Of a stretch of DNA of 64,000 nt, positions 9,829-18,295 are shown one piece after another. The notes beneath the pieces are model-generated. The model worked only from the letters and a program-made list of their open reading frames with translations. It searched no databases and was not told the origin of the DNA. Where the stretch lies: the NCBI RefSeq assembly GCF_001579805.1, contig NZ_CP014546.1, positions 4,030,001-4,094,000 of the forward strand, given 5' to 3'. The DNA is from Pseudomonas azotoformans (GTDB lineage Bacteria; Pseudomonadota; Gammaproteobacteria; Pseudomonadales; Pseudomonadaceae). Both the position numbers and the translations under genes were made by a program. Each line of letters opens with the position of its first letter. The stretch's first letter is position 1.

Positions 9829-9871
9829 ATTTGTGCAAATTGGCCCGTCAATGCGACGGATTCATTGCAAT
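9829..9871. promoter_or_regulatory. Candidate operators in the tyrosinase/Lrp divergent region
   Basis: The 146-bp divergent spacer contains the 12-bp palindrome ATTTGTGCAAAT (9829-9840) and, about 35 bp on, ATTGCAAT (9864-9871). Both share a TTG(xx)CAA-like core, as expected for Lrp/AsnC dimers binding tandem sites. The assignment is by position and symmetry only. Confidence 0.4.
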
Positions 9872-9893
9872 TTTCAAGGACGATTTAGAACCG

Positions 9894-10370
9894 ATGACAG
9901 ACGCCATGGATTTGAAGATCCTGGGCAAGTTGCAAAAGGATTGCGACCAGAGCCTGGAGTTGTTGAGCGACAGTGTGGGGCTGTCTTCCACCAGTTGTTA
10001 CCGGCGGATTCGTCGGATGGAGAGCGTGGGGATTATCAAGGCGAAAGTGGCGGTCTTGGATGAGCGCAAGTTGGGGATCCAGGTGACGGCGTTTTTTCTG
10101 ATCAAGCTGGATAGGGACAGTAATGATATTGATCGCAGGATGCAGCACATACTCTCTGGTCATCCGGAGATTCAGGACTGCTACTTGATGACCGGGGAGT
10201 TTGATTTTGTGATGGTGGCGAAGTTTCGGGATGCTGCGGAGTACACCGAGTATATCTATCGGTTTTTGGAGACTTATCGGGATATTCCGATTCGGACTTA
10301 TTCTTCTACGTTGGTGGTTCGGACGGTTAAGAAGTCTTATGAGTTGCCGTTGCAGGGGGTGGGGTTTTGA
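9894..10370 (+). CDS. Lrp/AsnC-family transcriptional regulator
   Basis: Protein of 158 residues from the ATG at 9894; the start at 9831 would add 21 residues unlike the family. Residues 5-60 form the winged helix-turn-helix (DLKILGKLQKD..., then SSTSCYRRIRRMESVGII), and residues 65-150 form the RAM/AsnC effector-binding domain with GEFDFVMVAKF. The usual length of the family is 150-165 residues. It is divergent from the tyrosinase operon and probably controls it in response to an amino acid, for which tyrosine or another aromatic is a reasonable guess. The last third uses more AT-rich codons than its neighbours, and the gene ends five bases before the long palindromic repeat. Confidence 0.9.
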   Translation: MTDAMDLKILGKLQKDCDQSLELLSDSVGLSSTSCYRRIRRMESVGIIKAKVAVLDERKLGIQVTAFFLIKLDRDSNDIDRRMQHILSGHPEIQDCYLMTGEFDFVMVAKFRDAAEYTEYIYRFLETYRDIPIRTYSSTLVVRTVKKSYELPLQGVGF

Positions 10371-10374
10371 TTGA

Positions 10375-11165
10375 GTACATATCCGTTATTTGAGTGATGG
10401 CCACTATTGGTTCCGCTCTTACAGCGGGTCACTTTTGAAAAGCGCAAAAGTAACCAAAACGCTCTTGCCCCAACACTCGGCACCTCGCTTAGGCTCGGTG
10501 TGCCCTCACTCCGGCTTGAATCCGTGGGCCGCCGCGATGGGCCATCCTTGGCCCAGCGCGGCTAACCCGGCGTCCTGCCGGGTTACCCACGGATTCAAGC
10601 CTGCGTTCGGCCAGCGTGTTTAACGGGGCGCCTAAGATCAAAAGCAGAAGCAAAGCGCGGCGGCCTTAGAGCCGACCGGTATTGTGTGGTCGAACTCGGT
10701 CAAATGTGGGAGCAACTGGCTTGCCTGCGATGGCATCAACGCGGTACGTCTGATGTACTGAGTCGCTCGCATCGCAGCGGTGCGGCGATCCGACAAGCCA
10801 GCTCCCACAGTAAAGCAATCAGCGGTGCACAAAAAACTGCCTTTGCTCCACACCACTCAAGCCGGCTGTCAGGCCGCTGTGCTTTTGATTTTGATTTTGA
10901 TCTTAGGCGCCCCGTCAAACACGCTGGCCGGAATTCGGCAGGGATTTGGGGGGTAAACCGGCAGGGATGCCGGTTTAGCCGCCCCGCGCCATGGATGGCG
11001 CGTGGCGGCGGCCCCCCAAATCACTGTCGGATTACGGGCACACCGAGCCTAGGCGAGGTGCCGAGTGTTGGGGCAAGAGCCCTTTGGTTACTTTGGGGCT
11101 TTTCCAAAGTGACCCGCCGTAAGGGCGGAACCAATATCAGCCATTACCCAAATAACGGATATGTA
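10375..11165. repeat. Long nested palindromic element (about 0.8 kb)
   Basis: The gene-free stretch 10371-11319 is dominated by an imperfect palindrome. The outer arm 10375-10505 (starting GTACATATCCGTTATTT) is inverted at 11037-11165 with high identity. A second arm pair, 10606-10644 and about 10894-10933 (CTAAGATCAAAAG / CTTTTGAT...CTTAGG), is nested inside. Between the arms lie further self-complementary blocks, such as GAATCCGTGGG...CCCACGGATTC (left) and ACCGGCAGGGATGCCGGT and CGCGCCATGGATGGCGCG (right). A REPIN sits at the centre. No convincing coding frame exists in it. The outer sequence resembles long repeats found many times in fluorescens-group genomes. Confidence 0.85.
10705..10809. 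repeat. REPIN (inverted REP pair) at the centre of the long palindrome
   Basis: TGTGGGAGCAACTGGCTTG at 10705 is inverted as CAAGCCAGCTCCCACA ending at 10809, giving a 105-bp REP doublet. This is the common Pseudomonas GTGGGAGC-type REP, usually mobilised by RAYT transposases acting in trans. No RAYT gene is in the window. Confidence 0.85.
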
Positions 11166-11319
11166 CACCATAAAAAATGCCCCCCACCCAATCCAAAATG
11201 AAGCTTTCATGACAAAAGTTCGGTAGCCCCCGACCACTCCCGTCTCCTCTGTGTAACGCGCTTGAGCCCACCAGAACGTTGGGCTTTTCAGCCGCAAGCA
11301 GGATGCCAGGAGTGGGGCG

Positions 11320-11922
11320 ATGGGAACTATGGAACGTTACTCGAAAGTCGGCATGCAGGAGCTCGACCAGCGCCTGTCAAAGATCGTCGAAGCCGCGCGC
11401 AAAAAGCCGGTGTCGGTCTATCGCTACGGCGCACCCTGGGTCTGGATCGTCTCCCAGGAAGACTGGCAAGGCGCTCGCAAGGAAGTCTCCAGCTACATCC
11501 CGGCAGGCCATTCCCTGGTGCTGCTGCGCCCACAGATCGACGAAGTGCTCGACCAGCACCGTGACTGGCTCACCGCCGAACCCGCGATGTCGATCGCCCC
11601 GCACACCGTGCTGCAGATCCTGCTGCTGCAACTGCTGTACTCGGTGCCCAGCGAACAACAGCTGCATGAACAGCTGAACTACAACCTGCTGTTCCGCTGG
11701 TTCGTCGGCCTGGACCTCAACCAAAAGGTCTGGAGCATTCACGTACTGACCCGCGACATTGCCACGCTGCTCAACAACCCGCGTGCGGTGCAACTCATCC
11801 AGAAAATCATCGGTGACGTGTTTTGTGGCGCCTTGCTGCACATGCCGGAGTTCTCGTTGAACTTCGCCCTGTTGCACACCTGGCTGGCACGCCACGGCAG
11901 CACTTCGATCACCAGCAATTGA
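11320..11922 (+). CDS. phdA: PHD-antitoxin-like / IS5-transposase-N-domain fusion (PhdA-like)
   Basis: Protein of 200 residues starting at the ATG at 11320, seven bases after AGGAG. Residues 1-55 look like a Phd/YefM antitoxin (MERYSKVGMQELDQRL..., then VSVYRYGAPWVWIVSQEDW). Residues 85-150 resemble the DUF772 N-terminal domain of IS5-type transposases (LQILLLQLLYSVPSEQQL, FRWFVGLDLNQKVW). No toxin gene is adjacent and the DDE catalytic part is absent. Position directly before tpsB matches PA0691 (PhdA) of P. aeruginosa, described as a prevent-host-death protein affecting biofilm eDNA release. A DNA-binding regulatory role for the locus is inference. Confidence 0.82.
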   Translation: MGTMERYSKVGMQELDQRLSKIVEAARKKPVSVYRYGAPWVWIVSQEDWQGARKEVSSYIPAGHSLVLLRPQIDEVLDQHRDWLTAEPAMSIAPHTVLQILLLQLLYSVPSEQQLHEQLNYNLLFRWFVGLDLNQKVWSIHVLTRDIATLLNNPRAVQLIQKIIGDVFCGALLHMPEFSLNFALLHTWLARHGSTSITSN

Positions 11923-11981
11923 GCAGGCCGCACGCCGGGCTTCCGGCGACGGCGCAAAAAATCAGACAGTCAGGGGGCGGT

Positions 11982-13565
11982 GTGGAGCATCTGTTCAAAT
12001 TAACGTTGGCGCTGTGTTGCGTGACGCTGGGGAGCCTGGCGCAACCGGTGTTGGCCGAGGAGGAAGAGGGCGCGCGTAAGGTCGACGTCAACGAGTACTT
12101 CGTGCGCGGCAATACGGTGCTGGATGCGGCGACGATCGAGGAGGCGGTGTATCCGTTCCTGGGGCCGCAAAAGACCTTGGGCGATATCGAAGGCGCGCGC
12201 GATGCGTTGCAGAAGATCTACCAGTCGCGTGGCTATCAGTCGGTGTTTGTCGAGTTGCCGGAGCAGAAGGTCGATGACGGTATCGTCTACCTGCAGGTCA
12301 GCGAGACCAAGGTCGGCCGTGTGCGCGTGGTCGGTGCCAAGCACTATTCGCCGGTGGAAATCCGCGAGCAGGTGCCGGCCCTGGAGGAGGGCGCGGTGCC
12401 GGACTTTGCCACGGTGCAAACCCAGTTAGCGGGCCTCAACCGCGGCGCTGGGCGCCAGGTCACGCCGCTGGTACGCGAGGGCCAACGCCCCGGCACCATG
12501 GATGTGGATTTGCAGGTGGAAGACCAGAACCCCTGGCACGCCAGTATCGGCCTGAACAACGACTACAGCGCCGACACCGAAAAGCTGCGCTCGGTAGCGA
12601 CCCTGGGGTACGACAACCTCTGGCAACTGGGTCATAGCATTTCCCTGACCTACTTCACCGCGCCCCAGGACACCGAGAATGCCAAGGTCTGGTCGGGCTC
12701 CTACAGCGCGCCACTGGATGAACGCTGGACCTTGCAGTTCTCCGGTTACCAGTCCGACAGCAACATCGCCACCATCGGCGGCAGCAACGTGTTGGGCAAG
12801 GGTCATTCCTACGGTGTATCGGCCATTTACAACCTGCCGGCGGCGGGCAACTGGGCCAACTCGTTCTCGTTTGGCGTGGACTTCAAGGACTTCGACGAAC
12901 AGATGAAGTTCGGCTCCAGCAGCGATCAGGTGCCCCTCAAATACGCGCCATTCACATTCGGCTACAACGGTTTTCGCTACACCGAACAAGCGCAGTTGGG
13001 CCTGGGCTTGAACCTGGTGGTGGGTACTCGCGCGTTTTTCGGCTACGGCAGCGATGCCGAAGAGTTCGAGTACAAACGCTACAAGGCCAGCGCCAGTTTT
13101 GCCGTGCTCAAGGGCGACCTGAATTACACCTACACCTTCGCCAACGACTGGCAGTCGGCAACCAAGGGCGGCTTCCAGCTGGCGTCGGGGCCGCTGGTGT
13201 CCAACGAGCAGTATTCCGCCGGCGGCGCCACATCGGTGCGCGGTTACCTGGCGGCGGAGCGCACCGGGGATGAGGGGTACTTGCTCTCCCAGGAACTGCG
13301 CACGCCGTCGCTGGCCAAGTTCCTTGGCAGTTATGTGCAGGAGTGGCGCTTCTACGCGTTCGCCGAAGGCGCGCGCATGCGCCTGCACGACCCGCTGCCC
13401 GAGCAAGAAGACGAATACAGCCTGGCCAGTGTCGGCCTGGGCACCCGCGCCAGTTTGAGCAAATGGTTGTCCGGCAGCCTGGATTGGGGCTACCCGCTGC
13501 TCAATGGACCGAACACCCAGAAACAGGACTCGCGACTGCACTTCAGTGTGCAGGCGACTTTCTGA
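11982..13565 (+). CDS. pdtB: Two-partner secretion pore TpsB (ShlB/FhaC/HecB family)
   Basis: Outer-membrane translocator for the exoprotein encoded at the left edge. The GTG at 11982 is chosen because it follows AGGGGGCG and gives a proper signal peptide (hydrophobic LTLALCCVTLG, cleavage near VLAEE); the frame extends upstream to 11823 only by running through phdA. The mature 500 residues contain two POTRA-like regions (about residues 30-175, with EYFVRGNTVLD and VGRVRVVGAKHYS) and a beta-barrel with alternating hydrophobics that ends in a C-terminal Phe (FSVQATF). TSVRGY is the conserved tip of the L6 loop of the Omp85/TpsB superfamily. It starts 59 bp after phdA and heads the ExbB-ExbD-TonB group. 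Confidence 0.93.
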   Translation: MEHLFKLTLALCCVTLGSLAQPVLAEEEEGARKVDVNEYFVRGNTVLDAATIEEAVYPFLGPQKTLGDIEGARDALQKIYQSRGYQSVFVELPEQKVDDGIVYLQVSETKVGRVRVVGAKHYSPVEIREQVPALEEGAVPDFATVQTQLAGLNRGAGRQVTPLVREGQRPGTMDVDLQVEDQNPWHASIGLNNDYSADTEKLRSVATLGYDNLWQLGHSISLTYFTAPQDTENAKVWSGSYSAPLDERWTLQFSGYQSDSNIATIGGSNVLGKGHSYGVSAIYNLPAAGNWANSFSFGVDFKDFDEQMKFGSSSDQVPLKYAPFTFGYNGFRYTEQAQLGLGLNLVVGTRAFFGYGSDAEEFEYKRYKASASFAVLKGDLNYTYTFANDWQSATKGGFQLASGPLVSNEQYSAGGATSVRGYLAAERTGDEGYLLSQELRTPSLAKFLGSYVQEWRFYAFAEGARMRLHDPLPEQEDEYSLASVGLGTRASLSKWLSGSLDWGYPLLNGPNTQKQDSRLHFSVQATF

Positions 13566-13589
13566 CTTTTTCTTCCGGAGACTTCACCC

Positions 13590-15389
13590 ATGCAACGCCT
13601 ATTCCTGAGCCTGTTGATCTGCCTGGGCTTCACGCTCCCGGCCACCGCCCATGCCTGGTGGCAGGACGACTGGCACTACCGCAAACAGATTTCGGTGGAC
13701 ACCACCGCCCAAGGCGCCGCGATCAACCAGGCCCTGGGCCGTACCGCGCTGCTGGTGCGCCTGCACACCGGCAACTTCACCTTTGATGGGGTCAAGGATG
13801 ACGGCGCCGACCTGCGTTTTGTGAGTGCCGATGACAAAACCGTGTTCAATCACCAGATCGAGAGCTTCGACCCGTTGATGGGCATGGCACTGATCTGGGT
13901 CGATGTGCCCAAGGTCGAAGGCGGTCAGCGCCAGGACCTGTGGATGTACTACGGCAACCAGAAGGCCCCGGCCACCGCCAACGGCCAACTGACCTTCGAC
14001 CCGAACTACACCGCGCTTTACCATTTTGACGGCGCCAATGGCACACCAGCCCGCGACACCACGGCCTACGCCAACACCGCGTTGAACGCCACCGGTGCGA
14101 GCATCGACGGTGTGATCGGCCGTGCCTTGCAGCTCAGTGGTCAACCCCTGATGTTGCCGGCCAGCCCTTCGCTGCAACACGCTGCGGGTGGCGCCTTCAC
14201 CTTCAGCGCCTGGTTGCGCCTGGACCAGGCCAGTGGCGAACAAGTCGTGCTTGCCCGCCGCGATGGCCCTCATAGCCTGTTGCTCGGTTTGAACCAAGGC
14301 ATGCCGTTCTTGGAAATCGACGGCCAGCGCGCCGTGTCGAGCCAACCGCTGAACCCCGGCCAATGGCAGCACCTGGCGTTCACCGCCGAGGGTGACAAGG
14401 TCTCGCTGTATGTGAATGGCCGTGAAACCGCCATCCTGGCCGTTGCCTTGCCGGCGTTCAATTCTCAGTTGGCCATCGGTGCCGATCTGCCGGAACCGGG
14501 CAGCACGCACTTGCCATTCGCCGGAGCCATCGATGAGCTGCGTCTGTCCAAGGTAGCGCGTCCGGCGGCACTGTTGCTGGCCGATGCCAGCGCCCAGGGC
14601 GCCGAGTCGAAACTGGTGGCCTATGGTGTTGATGAAGAACAGTCCGGCTTCGGTTTCGGCAGCTTGGGCTTCTTGCTCAACGCGGTGCCGGTGGATGCCT
14701 GGGTGATCATCCTGGTGCTGGTGGCGATGATGTTCCAATCGTGGGTCATCATGCTGCGCAAGAACCGCCAGGTCAGCCGCGTGAGCAGCGCCAACGAGGT
14801 GTTCCGCGAGCATTTTGCGCAGATCGGCACGCGCCTGGAGATGTACGCCGACGACGCCCAGTTGGGTGAACGCTTGGCTCATTCTTCGCTGTGGCGCCTG
14901 TACCTGGTGGCGGTCAAGGAGATCCGCACCCGCCGTGCCCAGGGCGCGGACACCTCATCGGTCTCGGCCGCGACCATCGAAGCCATCCGCTGCTCCATGG
15001 ACGGCGTGCGCACCCGCGAAAACCAGGCGCTCAGCTCCAAACTCTCGACCCTGTCCAACGCTATTGCCGGCGGCCCGTACATCGGCCTGCTCGGCACCGT
15101 GCTGGGGATCATGGTGGTGTTCCTCGGCACGGCCATGGCCGGTGATGTGAACATCAACGCGATTGCCCCCGGTATGGCGGCGGCGTTGCTGGCCACGGCC
15201 ATGGGCCTGTTTGTCGCGATCCCGGCGCTGTTTGGTTACAACCGCCTGATCACGCGCAACAAGGAAGTCAGCGCGGACATGCGTGTGTTTGTCGACGAGT
15301 TCATCACCCGCCTGGCGGAGATGCACGGCGAGAGCCAGCACAGTGAAGCGGCGCACCGTCGTGACCATCACGCGCCGGTTCCGGCCTGA
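13590..15389 (+). CDS. ExbB/TolQ-type proton channel with N-terminal DUF2341 and LamG-like lectin domain
   Basis: Protein of 599 residues, far longer than ordinary ExbB (about 240). Residues 1-22 are a signal peptide ending AHA. Residues 35-130 look like DUF2341 (LRFVSADDKTVFNHQIE, LWMYYGNQKAP), and residues 145-330 like a LamG/concanavalin-A-like jelly roll (ALYHFDGANGT, TFSAWLRLDQ, VSLYVNGRE, GAIDELRLSKVARP). A transmembrane helix at about 367-388 precedes the MotA/TolQ/ExbB domain, with two further helices at about 495-518 and 527-552 (GPYIGLLGTVLGIM, AIAPGMAAALLATAMGL). It is followed by exbD and tonB with gaps of 11 and 3 bp, so it should form the proton motor. Equivalent by gene order to PA0693 (ExbB2). 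Confidence 0.92.
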   Translation: MQRLFLSLLICLGFTLPATAHAWWQDDWHYRKQISVDTTAQGAAINQALGRTALLVRLHTGNFTFDGVKDDGADLRFVSADDKTVFNHQIESFDPLMGMALIWVDVPKVEGGQRQDLWMYYGNQKAPATANGQLTFDPNYTALYHFDGANGTPARDTTAYANTALNATGASIDGVIGRALQLSGQPLMLPASPSLQHAAGGAFTFSAWLRLDQASGEQVVLARRDGPHSLLLGLNQGMPFLEIDGQRAVSSQPLNPGQWQHLAFTAEGDKVSLYVNGRETAILAVALPAFNSQLAIGADLPEPGSTHLPFAGAIDELRLSKVARPAALLLADASAQGAESKLVAYGVDEEQSGFGFGSLGFLLNAVPVDAWVIILVLVAMMFQSWVIMLRKNRQVSRVSSANEVFREHFAQIGTRLEMYADDAQLGERLAHSSLWRLYLVAVKEIRTRRAQGADTSSVSAATIEAIRCSMDGVRTRENQALSSKLSTLSNAIAGGPYIGLLGTVLGIMVVFLGTAMAGDVNINAIAPGMAAALLATAMGLFVAIPALFGYNRLITRNKEVSADMRVFVDEFITRLAEMHGESQHSEAAHRRDHHAPVPA

Positions 15390-15400
15390 GGAGAACCGCC

Positions 15401-15826
15401 ATGGCTTCCGTAAATACCTCCCACGACGATGACGATGATGCCGCCGTCGACAGCATCAACATCACGCCTCTGGTGGACGTGCTGATGGTGGTGCTGGTGA
15501 TGTTTATTCTCACCGCCACCGCCCAGGTCTCGGGTATCCAGATTCACCTGCCCAAGGCCAGCGCCTCGGTGTCGTTGTCGGAGGCCAAGACCAAGGCCAT
15601 CTCCGTGAACGACGGTGGCCAGGTGTTCCTCGACGCCTACCCGGTGACCCTCGGTGAGCTGGAAGAACGCCTGCGCATCGAGAAAGCGCTGAACCCGGAC
15701 TTCCCGGTGATTGTGCGTGGCGATGCGATGGTGCAGTACCAGAAGGTGATCGAAGTGCTCGACCTGCTGCGTCGGCTGGAGCTGTCCCAGGTCGGGTTGG
15801 TTACCGGCAAACCGAGCCAGGGCTGA
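15401..15826 (+). CDS. exbD: ExbD/TolR biopolymer transport protein
   Basis: Protein of 141 residues with one N-terminal membrane helix (about 27-45, LVDVLMVVLVMFILTA). The Asp in the INITPLVDVLMV segment matches the proton-conducting residue of ExbD/TolR. The periplasmic C-terminal domain follows (VSLSEAKTKAISVNDGGQV, VIVRGDAMVQYQKVIEVLDLL). It lies 11 bp after the ExbB-like gene and 3 bp before tonB, so all three are co-translated. The N-terminal HDDDDDAAVD acidic run is unusual. Confidence 0.94.
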   Translation: MASVNTSHDDDDDAAVDSINITPLVDVLMVVLVMFILTATAQVSGIQIHLPKASASVSLSEAKTKAISVNDGGQVFLDAYPVTLGELEERLRIEKALNPDFPVIVRGDAMVQYQKVIEVLDLLRRLELSQVGLVTGKPSQG

Positions 15827-15829
15827 GTC

Positions 15830-16534
15830 ATGACTGCACAGATCCCGATTGCGCCCTTGCCCGTGAAAAAGAAGCCGCCGTTGCGCCCATTGAAGTGGGG
15901 TGCGGGCCTGTTGCTGGGCGCCGTGGCGGCCTGGTGCTTGTGGCAATGGGCCAATGACATGAGCGGCGTGCGCCGCGAAGCGCCGAAGGTGCCGACGATC
16001 ATCCCGTTGCCGCCGCCACCGCCACCACCGCCGGAAAAGCCCAAGGAGCCTGAGCCCCAGGTCGAAGAAAAAATCCCGGAACCGGTGCCAAGCCCCGAAC
16101 CCGAGGAGGTCAAGCCGGCCGAGGAAGCGCCGCCTTCGCCTAACGAAGACTTGGCCAACCCGATGCAGATCGACGGCGATGCCCAGTCCGGCAATGACGG
16201 TTTCAACATCGGCGCCGGCAAGGGCGGTGGCATGGCCGGCAGTGGCGGTGGCGGGTTGGGGACGGGCACCTACAAACAGTACCTGGCCGGCACTTATCAG
16301 CGGCTGATGCGCGAAGACCCTGAGCTGCGCAAGAAGGCCTTCTCGATACAGATAGACCTGTGGTTGGGCGCCGAGGGCCAGGTCACCAAAGCTTTGGTGG
16401 CCAAGTCCAGCGGGGATGCCGAGACCGACGCGCAGATGCTCGCCTTGATCCAGGCACCGCGCGCCACACAGAAGCCGCCGGCGTCGCTGACGCTGCCCAT
16501 GCGCCTGTCGCTCAAGGGCCGGCGTCCGGATTGA
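15830..16534 (+). CDS. TonB-family energy transducer
   Basis: Protein of 234 residues with TonB architecture. A short cytoplasmic start rich in Pro/Lys is followed by one membrane helix (about 22-42, WGAGLLLGAVAAWCLWQW), then a periplasmic Pro-rich spacer (eight consecutive Pro, then EPEP/KPKE repeats, residues 63-110), a Gly-rich hinge, and a C-terminal TonB domain (YQRLMREDPELRKKAF, IDLWLGAEGQVTKALV). It is the third piece of the ExbB-ExbD-TonB motor in this locus. Its outer-membrane client is not obvious: the porin downstream has no clear plug domain, so either an unlinked receptor or the TpsB system may be the target. Confidence 0.92.
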   Translation: MTAQIPIAPLPVKKKPPLRPLKWGAGLLLGAVAAWCLWQWANDMSGVRREAPKVPTIIPLPPPPPPPPEKPKEPEPQVEEKIPEPVPSPEPEEVKPAEEAPPSPNEDLANPMQIDGDAQSGNDGFNIGAGKGGGMAGSGGGGLGTGTYKQYLAGTYQRLMREDPELRKKAFSIQIDLWLGAEGQVTKALVAKSSGDAETDAQMLALIQAPRATQKPPASLTLPMRLSLKGRRPD

Positions 16535-16576
16535 ACACACCCTATTTCAACGGTTTTTTACAGGAGTTGCGTACAC

Positions 16577-18277
16577 ATGATTTCCCCCGTGAATCGACTG
16601 ACCCTGGCGGTCGGCATGGTCATCGCGACCCTGGTCGGCCAGGCGGCTGCAGCCCCGGTCGCGCCCTCGGAAAACGTCACCATCAACCTGATCCGCCTGT
16701 TGGTGCAGCAAGGCGTGCTGACCCAGGACACCGCCAATGGGCTGATCGCCCAGGCTGAAAAAGAGGCCCAGCAGGCACGCCAGGCTAATGCCGCGCCGGT
16801 GGTGGCCGCAGGTCCGGCTGCAGCGCCGGGTGACGTGCGTGTGCAATACGTGCCGCAGGCGGTGAAGGATCAGATCCGCGACCAGGTCAAGGCTGAAGTC
16901 ATGGCCACCGCCAAGCAGGAAAACTGGGCCCAGCCCAACACCTTCCCGGACTGGGTCTCGCGCATCAGCTTTGACGGTGATATCCGCCTGCGGGACGAGT
17001 CGCGTTACTTCTCGGGCAACAACAGCAACGAGATCGTCGACTACGCCAAACTCAATGAAAGCGGCCCGTACGACACCAACAAGGACACCAACACCAAGCT
17101 GCCGCCGCTGCTCAACACCACCAAGGACCGCGAAAACCTGTTCCGCCTGCGTGCGCGCCTGGGCATGAAAGCCGTGCTGTCACCCGACTGGACGGCCGGC
17201 ATCCGTGTGGGCACCGGTTCCGACAACAACCCGGTGTCCACCACCCAGACCCTGGGCGGCGGCTTTGGCAAGAAAGACATCTGGCTCGACCAGGGTTACC
17301 TGAGCTGGAAGGCCACCCCGGACGTGACCCTCACCGCCGGGCGTTTCGCCAACCCGTTCTATTCCACGGACATGATGTATTCGGGCGACCTGAACTTCGA
17401 CGGTATCGCCGCCAATTTCAACCACGCCCTGAACAGCCAGTGGGGCCTGTTCGGCACCTTGGGTGCATTCCCGGTGGAGTACACCTCCGACTCGGCCAGC
17501 AGCAACGGCTTCGACAAGGAAGACAGCGAGACCAAGTGGCTGTTTGGCGGGCAGATCGGCGCTAACTGGAAGATCAACCGCGAGAACAGCCTGAAGGGCG
17601 CGGTGGCCTACTACCACTTTGACGACATCGAAGGTAAACGCTCCGGCGCCTGCCAGCCGTGGTCCGGGCAGCCGGCGTGTGACAGCGACGGCTCGCGCCT
17701 GGCCTTCATGCAGAAGGGCAACAGCGTGTTCCTGCTGCGCGACATCACGCCGAATCCGGCCACTCCGGGCCTGACCCCACAACCGCAGTTTGTCGGCCTG
17801 GCATCCAAGTTCGACGTGCTCGACCTGAATCTGGCCTGGGATGCCGAGCTGCCCAGCGATTTCAAGCTGCGCACCCAAGGCAACTTCATCCACAACCTGG
17901 CCTACGACAAGGGCGAGATGCTCAAGCGCAGCGAAGGCGAGATCGTCAACAACATCAACAGCAAGGGCCAGTTTGAAAGTGGCGGCAATGCGCTGATGGT
18001 CTCGTTCACCCTCGGCAGCGCGCTGGAAATGCGCAAGCGCGGCGATTGGAACGTGTTGGCCGGCTACAAATACATCCAGCCTGACGCATTGCCTGATGGC
18101 TTCAACGATTCGTCATTCCACCTGGGCGGCACCAACGCCAAGGGTTATTTCATTGGCGCCAACTACGGCATCGAAAAGAACATCTACGCCAGTGCGCGTT
18201 GGTTGAGCGCGTCCGAAGTGTATGGCGCGCCGTTCGAAGTCGATGTGATGCAACTGGAACTCAACACGCGCTTTTGA
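16577..18277 (+). CDS. Putative outer-membrane porin
   Basis: Protein of 566 residues with a signal peptide (LTLAVGMVIATLVGQAAAAP). A short Gln/Ala-rich helical region follows (LVQQGVLTQDTANGLIAQAEKE, then QARQANAAP). From residue about 115 the sequence is barrel-like, with SFDGDIRLRDESRYF, AGIRVGTGSDNNPVS and LTAGRFANPFYSTDMMYSGD, and it ends in an aromatic C terminus (LNTRF). It matches the putative porin family found in many proteobacteria. It follows tonB by 42 bp and is in the same transcription direction. Whether it is the conduit for the substrate of the TonB motor or a general surface protein cannot be told from sequence. Confidence 0.86.
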   Translation: MISPVNRLTLAVGMVIATLVGQAAAAPVAPSENVTINLIRLLVQQGVLTQDTANGLIAQAEKEAQQARQANAAPVVAAGPAAAPGDVRVQYVPQAVKDQIRDQVKAEVMATAKQENWAQPNTFPDWVSRISFDGDIRLRDESRYFSGNNSNEIVDYAKLNESGPYDTNKDTNTKLPPLLNTTKDRENLFRLRARLGMKAVLSPDWTAGIRVGTGSDNNPVSTTQTLGGGFGKKDIWLDQGYLSWKATPDVTLTAGRFANPFYSTDMMYSGDLNFDGIAANFNHALNSQWGLFGTLGAFPVEYTSDSASSNGFDKEDSETKWLFGGQIGANWKINRENSLKGAVAYYHFDDIEGKRSGACQPWSGQPACDSDGSRLAFMQKGNSVFLLRDITPNPATPGLTPQPQFVGLASKFDVLDLNLAWDAELPSDFKLRTQGNFIHNLAYDKGEMLKRSEGEIVNNINSKGQFESGGNALMVSFTLGSALEMRKRGDWNVLAGYKYIQPDALPDGFNDSSFHLGGTNAKGYFIGANYGIEKNIYASARWLSASEVYGAPFEVDVMQLELNTRF

Positions 18278-18295
18278 TGCGCACGGAGATGCCAC

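Noticed and set aside
10390..11201. Short frames inside the long palindrome
   Set aside because: They arise from GC-rich hairpin arms, have no ribosome sites and change with each arm; non-coding repeat is the better reading.
4570..11319. Region considered as a composite transposon or genomic island
   Set aside because: No transposase, integrase, tRNA or target duplication is visible; only REP-type repeats are present, so I report an insertion hypothesis without calling a mobile element.
12426..13541. 371-codon minus-strand frame opposite tpsB
   Set aside because: High-GC shadow frame; the plus strand encodes a complete TpsB with signal peptide, VRGY motif and terminal Phe.
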